From NCBI GenBank assembly GCA_024275555.1, contig JAJRYW010000236.1, positions 1-20,427 on the forward strand: a stretch of 20,427 nt of DNA, read 5' to 3'. The DNA comes from Calditrichota bacterium. Its GTDB lineage: Bacteria; Calditrichota; Calditrichia; RBG-13-44-9; J075. Shown piece by piece: positions 7,923 to 14,519 of this stretch. The notes below the pieces were generated by a model. That model searched no databases, was not told the DNA's origin, and saw only the letters and a program-made list of their open reading frames with translations. Position 1 is the first letter of the stretch; every line of letters begins with the position of its first letter. Made by a program: the position numbers and the translations under genes.

Positions 7923-10331
7923 CTATTCCTCCAAAACTTTCTCCACCTCCCCCCTCTCCCGGTAAAACTCCCTCAACCGCTGCCTTGCCAAGACCGTCTC
8001 CTCATCCTCCGCCCCTCGCTTTACATTTAATAGTTGATAGCCCTTCACCAAATGCGGTTCGGCGGCTTTAAACTTGCCCTGTCTCGCCAGGCATTCCCCC
8101 AAAATACTCTCGGCGCGCCCGATTTTCCAGTGCGTCGCCGGGTAGGCGGCGCGGTAAATGCCCAGCGCTTCGGTCAATAGTTGTTCGGCTTCCGGATACT
8201 GCTGCGCTTTCATCGTCGCCTGCCCGAGGCGCAGCAAGGTGGCGGCAATCTCCCGGTGCTGCGCCGGAAGGGTTTCCTGCTGTATTTCCAGCGCCTGCCG
8301 GAGTAGTGTGTCTGCACGGGAAAGATTCTCTTGCATCAAAGCAATATCTCCCAGGTGATACATTGCCTTTGCTGTCGCCGGGTGGTGCTCGCCAAAATTT
8401 TTTATGTAGATTGCCCGGGCGCGTCGCAGCAGACTGTCTGCCGCCGGGTAATCCTTTTCATTTTTCATCAGACTGCCGTAACTCATCAGCACATTTGCCA
8501 CACCCCGGTGCTCCATGCCCATTTCCTCCTCCCGACTTTGCAGCACCTGTCGAAATGCCTGTTCTGCCTGTCCCGCTTTCCCCATCGCCCGATAGAGCAT
8601 TCCCCGGTGGTAAATGATATTTCCCACCTCATAATGATTTTCCCCGAATTTATCGCGCAATATCATTAACGCCCGGGATAACAGGGTATCCGCTTCAGGA
8701 TATCGCCCCTGCTTTATCGGTACCGTTGCCAGGTGGTCGAGGCTGAAGGCGGTTTCCGGATGGGCATCGCCCAGGGCTTTGCGGCGAATTGCCAGCGCCT
8801 GGCGATGGAAGTCTTCCGCCTCGGCGGGTTTCCCCAGCATGTCTTCCATCTGACCGATGCTGGTAAGCGTATAGGCTAACATGGGATGTTCGTTTCCCAA
8901 CGATTTTCGGTCGATGTGCAACACCTCCCGGTAGAGGGAATCGGCTGCCGCATAATTTCCCCGGTCGCGCAGCAATTGCGCCAAATTATAACTGATGGTC
9001 GCTGCTTCCGGGTGATCGCTGCCCACCGTGGCGCGTAGCAGCGCCAAACCCCTGCGATATGTGGCTTCCGCCTCCGGATAGCGACTCCGCTCCTGCAAAA
9101 ACAGCCCGAAATTGTTCAACAGGGCGCCATATTCGAGATCATTTTTGTTGCTGATTGTTTCCCAGATTGAGAGCGCTTCCCGGTAGTAATGTTCAGCCTT
9201 TTGTAAATCTCCTGTACTATTAAACAGCCAGCCCAGGGAGTTAAGGGTGCTTGCCAATTCTTTTTTCGGGAAATCCTTAACATCGCGCTCCATTTGCAGC
9301 CCTGTAAGCAGGTGCTTCTCCGCTTCCGGGTACTGTCCCATATCCCGCAGCGCAATTCCGAGGGCGACGTGACTCCGGGCAACATCGGGATGAACCCCGC
9401 CAAACAGCCGGCGGCGGGTATCGAGCGCCTGTTTGAGAAGGGGCAGGGATTGATCATAGAGTCCCAGGGAGTAATACACCTGCCCGATGACGTTCATCAT
9501 GGCGGCTTGCACTTCCGGTTGAGCGGCTAATTCACTTTCCAGCCGGGCAGCCCCTTTATCCAGCAACTCCCGGGCGGTTATATCTTCTCCCTTTGATTGA
9601 CCGGGGTCGGAAACTTCAAACAAGCTGCTTAAGAATTGGGAGACCTGCCGGGCTTTTCGGGCTTCCAGTTGGGCAAGGTCGCGTTCCCGGCTTAACCGGA
9701 GGGTGTAGAACGTTGCCAATGCAGCGAGCATAACAATGACAGCGGCAATGCCTGCCAGCAGCGCCCGGCGCCGGGCGACAAACTTCCGGAACCGGTAGCC
9801 GGGGGTATCCGGGCGCGCCAGCAGCGGCAGCCCGGTTAAATAGCGCTCGATGTCTTCTGCCATCTGTTGGGCGGATTGATAGCGGCGCTCCGGCTCCTTG
9901 CGCAGCGCCATCAGGCAAATAGTATCCAGGTCTCCGGAGAGCATCTTTTTCAATTTCCGGGGATGAGTTCCCCGAAGACGGGCGATTTCCCCCGGGGGAG
10001 ATTCCCCGGGGTGTTCCGCTTTCGGGTGCAGGGCCTGTTTAACAGCCGTGCTGGGCCTGGGGGGGACAGTCTGGCAGATGATTTTTTCCAGCTCAAGCGG
10101 CGAGGTGCTGCCGATCTCATACGGGCGTTGCCCGGAAATCAGTTCATACAGCAAAACGCCTAACGAGTAAATATCGCTGGCGGTGCTGACCGGTTCGCCG
10201 CGCACCTGTTCCGGGGAGGCGTATTCCGGGGTTAACACCCGCATACCCGCCTGGGTAAGGGTTTGCCCTTCCGCGGCCCGGCTTTCTTCATCCAGCATCC
10301 GGGCAATGCCGAAATCCAGTAATTTGACTAC
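7923..10331 (-). CDS. Ser/Thr protein kinase with TPRs: C-terminal kinase lobe, membrane segment and about 12 TPRs, downstream of in-frame TGA
   Basis: This is the same reading frame as the N-terminal kinase part at 10335-10979, resumed directly after TGA 10332-10334. It begins VVKLLDFGIA, so the DFG Mg-binding motif lies just after the stop. It continues with TPEYASPEQVRGE (APE-type loop end) and SDIYSLGVLLYELISGQRPY. A transmembrane helix (ALLAGIAAVIVMLAALATFY, about residues 406-426 of the full protein) separates the cytoplasmic kinase from a long chain of about 12 TPRs with a 42-residue period (kinesin-light-chain type, many with HPE/HPA turns). The TPR part would lie outside the inner membrane and may sense or bind proteins. 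The first in-frame Met would be at 10298, after the DFG motif, so this piece cannot act as a kinase alone. It ends with TAG at a natural-looking C-terminus. Confidence 0.88.
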   Translation of the reverse strand, partial: VVKLLDFGIARMLDEESRAAEGQTLTQAGMRVLTPEYASPEQVRGEPVSTASDIYSLGVLLYELISGQRPYEIGSTSPLELEKIICQTVPPRPSTAVKQALHPKAEHPGESPPGEIARLRGTHPRKLKKMLSGDLDTICLMALRKEPERRYQSAQQMAEDIERYLTGLPLLARPDTPGYRFRKFVARRRALLAGIAAVIVMLAALATFYTLRLSRERDLAQLEARKARQVSQFLSSLFEVSDPGQSKGEDITARELLDKGAARLESELAAQPEVQAAMMNVIGQVYYSLGLYDQSLPLLKQALDTRRRLFGGVHPDVARSHVALGIALRDMGQYPEAEKHLLTGLQMERDVKDFPKKELASTLNSLGWLFNSTGDLQKAEHYYREALSIWETISNKNDLEYGALLNNFGLFLQERSRYPEAEATYRRGLALLRATVGSDHPEAATISYNLAQLLRDRGNYAAADSLYREVLHIDRKSLGNEHPMLAYTLTSIGQMEDMLGKPAEAEDFHRQALAIRRKALGDAHPETAFSLDHLATVPIKQGRYPEADTLLSRALMILRDKFGENHYEVGNIIYHRGMLYRAMGKAGQAEQAFRQVLQSREEEMGMEHRGVANVLMSYGSLMKNEKDYPAADSLLRRARAIYIKNFGEHHPATAKAMYHLGDIALMQENLSRADTLLRQALEIQQETLPAQHREIAATLLRLGQATMKAQQYPEAEQLLTEALGIYRAAYPATHWKIGRAESILGECLARQGKFKAAEPHLVKGYQLLNVKRGAEDEETVLARQRLREFYRERGEVEKVLEE

Positions 10332-10979
10332 TCAATCCCCGGTAATCAGGATGTTGTTCGGTTTTAAATCGCGGTGCACCACCAAATTCTGGTGAGCATA
10401 TTGCACGGCGGAACAGACCCGGGTGAACAGTCTCAGGCGCGCTTCAACGGATAGACAATGGCGGTCGCAGTAATCCGTGATGGGCTCTCCCCGGATATAT
10501 TCCATGGCAAAGAACGGCGCACCTTCCCGGGTGATCCCGCCGTCCAACAGCCGGGCGATATGGGGATGCTCCAGCCGCGCCAGGATTTGCCGTTCGCTGT
10601 GGAAACGCTTCAAGATTTGCCGGGAAGCCATGCCCGGTTTGATGAGCTTGAGCGCTACTTGCTGCTCGAACTGCCCGTCGGCGCGTTCTGCCAGGTAGAC
10701 CGCCCCCATCCCGCCCCGGCCGATTTCTTCTACAACCCGGTAGGGGCCGATCCGCTGCCCGGTCAGCGTCAAAGTTTCTATAAGATCGACCGCGTCAAAG
10801 ACGGGGCTTTTCAGAAGATCGTGGGTGTCGCGGTCCGCCGCTAAGAGAGAAGCGACTTCCCGGTAAAGCTGCCGATCGTCCCGGCAGGCATCTTTTAGGA
10901 AATCCTCCCGTTCCGAGGCGGATTTCGAGAGCGCTTCCTCGAAGAGATCCTGCACGTTTTGCCATTTATCTGAATTCAT
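10332..10979 (-). CDS. Ser/Thr protein kinase, N-terminal lobe, ending at in-frame TGA before the DFG motif
   Basis: The start is ATG 10977-10979 (MNSDKWQNVQDLFEEAL), preceded by a GGAATGAGAG stretch; a longer frame upstream has no support. Residues 1-65 are the helical leader common in such kinases (FLKDACRDDRQLYREVASLL). Then come the glycine loop GRGGMG (87-92), VALK with Lys111, HRDLKPNN (202-209, catalytic Asp204) and NILITGD, and then TGA as codon 216. In related kinases a Gly or another residue followed by VKLLDFG stands here. The rest of the kinase, in the same frame, follows at once. The whole product would be about 1018 residues. Adjacent are a T9SS-exported protein on the opposite strand and, 2.5 kb away, an ECF sigma factor of a class often found beside such kinases. 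Confidence 0.88.
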   Translation of the reverse strand: MNSDKWQNVQDLFEEALSKSASEREDFLKDACRDDRQLYREVASLLAADRDTHDLLKSPVFDAVDLIETLTLTGQRIGPYRVVEEIGRGGMGAVYLAERADGQFEQQVALKLIKPGMASRQILKRFHSERQILARLEHPHIARLLDGGITREGAPFFAMEYIRGEPITDYCDRHCLSVEARLRLFTRVCSAVQYAHQNLVVHRDLKPNNILITGD

Positions 10980-11130
10980 GTTTTTTCTCTCATTCCTTTC
11001 CCGGTAGGAGGCATTTGGCATACTTGAGTAATGATTTTCCGGTTTTATTCGATAAATCAATAAAAATGGTGTCGTTTAAAACACACTATTCACGGTCTTG
11101 GCAATTACCCAAAGTAAGAAAGGAGACAAT
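10980..11130. promoter_or_regulatory. Divergent promoter region between kinase and T9SS protein genes
   Basis: The 151-bp gap between two divergently transcribed genes must hold both promoters. It includes AGGAG just before the plus-strand ATG at 11131. No pair of -35/-10 or FCB-type -33/-7 boxes can be named with certainty. The assignment rests on gene orientation only. Confidence 0.5.
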
Positions 11131-13164
11131 ATGAGTAGATCTTCATTGGTATTGAGTGTATTCCTGATGACGATTTATCTTCTGATTGGCCAGGCTCAAG
11201 TTTACTCAACTTTGCAGGGAGGCCCCTGGGACCAGCCCTCTACCTGGGCAGATGGTGTGGTTCCTGCGCCGGGAGATGATGTGGTGTTGGTCGGACCGGT
11301 GACAGTGGAAGGGTTAACTTTTTGCCATAACCTGACCATTATGCCCGGCGGCTCGTTGATGGCGCAATCCAACATTCAACCCTATATGTTTACTGCCAGC
11401 GGCGTCATCTGGAACCAGGGAACAATTGACGGGGACAACACCCTTTTCCCCCTGGCCTTTACCATCGGCGGCGACCTTTACAACGAGGGGACCTGGAAAT
11501 CGTTTCAAATTGTTTTTGAGGATACCCTGACACACATCCTGCGTGCCGAACCCGGTGCCCTTTTTTCACCCACTTTTGTATACGCCGATAGCGCTCACAT
11601 CATCTCTGATCGGGATGCGTTCCTGGATAATGTGGAATTTCGGGCGCATCAACTGGAATTACAGGTGGACCACGTCACCCAACAACCCACCACTTTTCAT
11701 TTTCTCAATGGTTCGGTTCTCCGGGTAGATGAAATTATCGGTCAGGATAACGCCATTGCCGGCGATGCCGCTTCCTATATTTGGGCGCCGGTTAATCTCA
11801 CGGCGCCGGTATTTCGGGATATCCATATACAAGGGGAAACCGTGGTGAGTGTAAATGTGATGGTAGAAGGGAATATTGTTGTTGACGATACACTGCGCCT
11901 GATAGATAACCTCACAAGTACACGCACCGTTTCCGTGACCGGTAATGTTGAGAATGACGGGGCTATTCTCCCCAATAGCCTGGGCTACGGACTCGCCTGG
12001 GATTGCGAGGGAAATGTTTCCAACATGGGGCTCTGGCAATCCAATGTCCTCACCTTTACCGGAGCCGGAACCTATCACCTCTTCACGGATCTCAATTCCA
12101 CGTTTAATCCCATAAATATTTCCGCCTTGAATTGTACCATAGTTTCCGACACCTCCTTACGATTTGATGACGTAGATATCCAAATCAGAAAATTAATTTT
12201 GCAGCCGGGTCACGATCTTTTTTTACAACTGCATTCCATTTTACGGGTGGACACCCTTACCGGCAATCACAACCGGCTACATTGTAACGATACCTCGGAA
12301 CTGTGGTGGACTGCAACTGCCAACGGCGCCCCGGTGTATGAGAACATCATTCTTGACGGAACCGCCCGTATCAACTCGAACCTCGTGTTTGAAGACTCCC
12401 TGGTGGTTGAAGGAGTTTTGCAATTAGTTGACGGGAGCAATATAAACAGAACGATACATGTTAACGGTGATTTATTAAACATCGGTTCGATTATCCCCAA
12501 CAACCTGGGTTATTGGCTGTTTTTCACCATAGAAGGTAATGTGGAAAATGCCGGTCAGTGGGAATCGGGAGCGGTGGAACTTACGGGAACCACAACCCAA
12601 CAAGCGGCAATTCCGGATTCCGCTGCATTCCAGGCAGAATTAAAACTTCATGCCATGCGCTCCGGCAACCAGTACCAATGGATGCGGGATGGGGCGCCGT
12701 TAAGCGATGGCGGCAACATTTCCGGAACACACACCGCCATTTTGACCCTTTCCTCCATTACTCCGGCAGATTTCGGCGCCTACCAGTGTGAGATTGATTC
12801 CAACGGGGTAACCATTTATTCCCGGGAAGTTCTGATTAATGACATTATTACCGGCATTACTCCCGGGGAGCCGCCGATAAGCGATGAAACGGTAATCCCC
12901 AACACGTTTCTGCTCGGACAGAATTATCCCAATCCGTTCAATCCCTCTACCACTATCTTTTATCAATTACCCCAACGCAGTCATGTTCGTCTCACGGTGT
13001 ACGATCTGTTGGGGCGTGAGATAATGACATTGGTAAACCGGGAACAACCTGCCGGAGAATATTCCGTTAAAGTGAACGCCGGAAATCTGTCCAGCGGAAT
13101 CTACCTGTATCGTCTGGAAGCCGGGTCTTTCATTCAAACCCGGAAAATGATGCTTCTCAAGTAA
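11131..13164 (+). CDS. Secreted repeat protein with Ig-like domain and type IX secretion C-terminal sorting domain
   Basis: The start is ATG at 11131 (MSRSSLVLSVFLMTIYLL), with AAAGGAG a few bases upstream; the product is 677 residues. A signal peptide ends near QAQVYS. Residues about 25-60 (GGPWDQPSTWADGVVPAPGDDVVL) resemble the start of G8-like or beta-helix surface proteins. Two long repeats of about 165 residues follow, aligned by SVLRVDEIIG / SILRVDTLTG, LRLIDNLTSTRTVSVTGN / LQLVDGSNINRTIHVNGD and LPNSLGYGLAW / IPNNLGYWLFF, with a partial third copy before them. An Ig-like domain comes next (YQWMRDGAPLSDGG, then FGAYQCEID). The last 83 residues are a T9SS type A sorting domain: LGQNYPNPFNPSTTIFYQLP, LTVYDLLGREI, LSSGIYLYRLEAG and a basic RKMMLLK end. 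The product should be exported across both membranes and either released or anchored. Its ligand is unknown. Confidence 0.9.
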   Translation: MSRSSLVLSVFLMTIYLLIGQAQVYSTLQGGPWDQPSTWADGVVPAPGDDVVLVGPVTVEGLTFCHNLTIMPGGSLMAQSNIQPYMFTASGVIWNQGTIDGDNTLFPLAFTIGGDLYNEGTWKSFQIVFEDTLTHILRAEPGALFSPTFVYADSAHIISDRDAFLDNVEFRAHQLELQVDHVTQQPTTFHFLNGSVLRVDEIIGQDNAIAGDAASYIWAPVNLTAPVFRDIHIQGETVVSVNVMVEGNIVVDDTLRLIDNLTSTRTVSVTGNVENDGAILPNSLGYGLAWDCEGNVSNMGLWQSNVLTFTGAGTYHLFTDLNSTFNPINISALNCTIVSDTSLRFDDVDIQIRKLILQPGHDLFLQLHSILRVDTLTGNHNRLHCNDTSELWWTATANGAPVYENIILDGTARINSNLVFEDSLVVEGVLQLVDGSNINRTIHVNGDLLNIGSIIPNNLGYWLFFTIEGNVENAGQWESGAVELTGTTTQQAAIPDSAAFQAELKLHAMRSGNQYQWMRDGAPLSDGGNISGTHTAILTLSSITPADFGAYQCEIDSNGVTIYSREVLINDIITGITPGEPPISDETVIPNTFLLGQNYPNPFNPSTTIFYQLPQRSHVRLTVYDLLGREIMTLVNREQPAGEYSVKVNAGNLSSGIYLYRLEAGSFIQTRKMMLLK

Positions 13165-13308
13165 GCTGCAATGTTAACCTCCGGAACCTGCCTGCCTGAA
13201 GGGTTGGCAGGATTCCCGCTAAATCATTCTATCCAAAGTAGAACGTTTGATGCCCAATATTTACCCTTTCTGTTTATATACGCCGTAAAATATATGAGGA
13301 GTGATAAC

Positions 13309-13334
13309 GAGATCCCCGGAAACGGGGTTTTCTC
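13309..13334 (+). terminator. Rho-independent terminator-like hairpin
   Basis: CCCCG (13314-13318), tetraloop GAAA (13319-13322), CGGGG (13323-13327) and TTTT (13328-13331) follow each other, and flanking GAGA/TCTC bases extend the stem. It lies about 150 bp beyond the T9SS protein gene in the correct orientation. Confidence 0.65.
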
Positions 13335-13420
13335 CTCACCATGGCGAAGCTACTCATACCAGAAGGACGATTTTGTTAGTGTTTATGCACAGTTTTCTCC
13401 TCACCATGGCGAAGCTACTC
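13327..13420. repeat. Two perfect 29-bp direct repeats, 36 bp apart
   Basis: Copies at 13327-13355 and 13392-13420 are identical, beginning GTTTTCTCC, containing CACCATGGCG and ending GAAGCTACTC. The intervening 36 bp are unique. The first copy overlaps the 3' side of the terminator hairpin. The repeat is not clearly palindromic apart from CCATGG, and there are only two copies, so it is more likely a dispersed intergenic element than a CRISPR. Confidence 0.8.
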
Positions 13421-13466
13421 TGCTGGAAAACTCCGGTTTGGTGACGCCATAAGAGACGGGTTGTAT

Positions 13467-14042
13467 TTAGAGATTTTGATTCAGCTCCCGGGTGAGCCAG
13501 GCGCGGGCTAACCGCCAGTCTCTGCGCACCGTGGGAAGGGAGACGTCCAACACTTCGGCGATCTCCTTATGGGTCAGCCCGCCGAAAAACCAGCATTCCA
13601 CTACCTTGCTTTGCCGCTCATTCATTTTGGAAAGCCGGGTGAGCGCTTCATCCAGGGCGATCAACTCCTCGGCGCGGGTTTCCCGCAGCGCCGATTCTTC
13701 CACAAATGTCACGATCACTTGATCCCCGCCCCGTTTCTGCGCCTTGCGCTTATGGGCGTAATTGATCAGGATACGGCGCATCGACTGGGCGGCAATGGCA
13801 AAAAAATGCGCCCGGTTCTGCCACTTCACCCGATTCTGATCCACTAACTTCAGGTAGGCTTCGTGCACTAAGGCGGTGGCATTCAGGGTGTGCCCGCTAC
13901 GCTCATTGCGGAGTTGACGCCGGGCAATCCGGTGCAAACCCTCATACACCAGGGGAATCAGCTTATCCACTACCTCCCGGTTGCCGGAGCTGAGTTCCCC
14001 TAACATCCGGGTGATCTGGTGGGCGTGAACTTCCTGATTCAT
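13467..14042 (-). CDS. ECF sigma factor, TIGR02999 / sigma-70 ECF-like family
   Basis: It directs RNA polymerase to a specific set of promoters. The 191-residue product starts at ATG 14040-14042 (MNQEVHAHQITRMLGELSSG); longer upstream starts add an unmatched, low-quality extension. Region 2 is LIPLVYEGLHRIARRQLRNE through NATALVHEAYLKLV and NRAHFFAIAAQSMRRILINY, typical of this family. Region 4 carries the helix-turn-helix GGLTHKEIAEVLDVSLPTVR. The basic KRKAQKRGG stretch between them is also family-like. Such sigma factors usually have no anti-sigma gene next to them but are often found with Ser/Thr kinases that may control them by phosphorylation; the kinase at 7923-10979 is the obvious candidate. 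Stop is TAA. Confidence 0.9.
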   Translation of the reverse strand: MNQEVHAHQITRMLGELSSGNREVVDKLIPLVYEGLHRIARRQLRNERSGHTLNATALVHEAYLKLVDQNRVKWQNRAHFFAIAAQSMRRILINYAHKRKAQKRGGDQVIVTFVEESALRETRAEELIALDEALTRLSKMNERQSKVVECWFFGGLTHKEIAEVLDVSLPTVRRDWRLARAWLTRELNQNL

Positions 14043-14519
14043 TCCAATCGTGCTCTTTTTAGTAAAACGGAACTGTAGCGGACCTAAAACCGCGCCCGCA
14101 TTCATTAACGGTTCCATTATCACGGGGTAAAATATCGTTAAGCATTAAGCAGGCAAAACGCCTGTAACGCGAAATGCAGTTGGTGATAGTGGATTAACAT
14201 CAATATAAAGTTTTTGAGGGGAGGATACAATTTTTTTGTGGAGTTCCGGGAAGCGTTCCATATTCAGTTAAAACGTTGCGAAACGGAAGTTTAGCGACCA
14301 GGCAACTTATTTCCGACTAATCAGGAGTTAAATTCCCGGTTTATCCGAAACCGTATCAAAACGTTCTATGAGGCAAACTCTCCGGAAGGGAGGCGTTGCC
14401 AGGGGAAGAAATTTTTCTGCAAACTAATTATCACTTCCGGGGAATTTTCCTTCGTTGTTAAGTGAAGGCAAAAAATCATCCGTAAACCAACGCTTAACAA
14501 AATATATGGGAGTAAAAGT
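14043..14519. other. Long divergent intergenic region between ECF sigma and cytolysin-like genes
   Basis: This stretch of 477 bp holds the control regions of both genes. Visible items are a hairpin CAGGC-aaaac-GCCTG (14150-14164), a copy of the dispersed element AAACGGAAGTTTAGCGACC (14281-14299, related to 1157-1175) and the ribosome-binding sequence GGGAG eight bases before the ATG at 14520. A purine-rich GAGGGGAGGATACAA stretch lies near 14217-14231. No promoter boxes are certain and no small gene is supported. Confidence 0.5.

Larger units (their letters stand above)
13165..13466. other. Intergenic region between T9SS protein and ECF sigma genes: terminator and direct repeats
   Basis: The region holds a CCTGCC/GGCAGG inverted repeat (about 13189-13213), a strong terminator-like hairpin (13309-13334) and two 29-bp direct repeats. 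No credible gene is present; a 93-codon open frame across the repeats has no recognisable features or ribosome-binding site. Confidence 0.6.

Noticed and set aside
10332..10334. Selenocysteine at the kinase TGA
   Set aside because: No Cys is expected at this position in kinases, it is not a redox site, and no convincing SECIS-like hairpin stands out just downstream.
13327..13420. CRISPR array
   Set aside because: Only two repeats and one putative spacer, no cas gene, no leader, and overlap with a terminator hairpin.
13171..13452. 93-codon plus-strand open frame after the T9SS gene
   Set aside because: It crosses a terminator hairpin and both direct repeats, which explains its composition; no ribosome-binding site.
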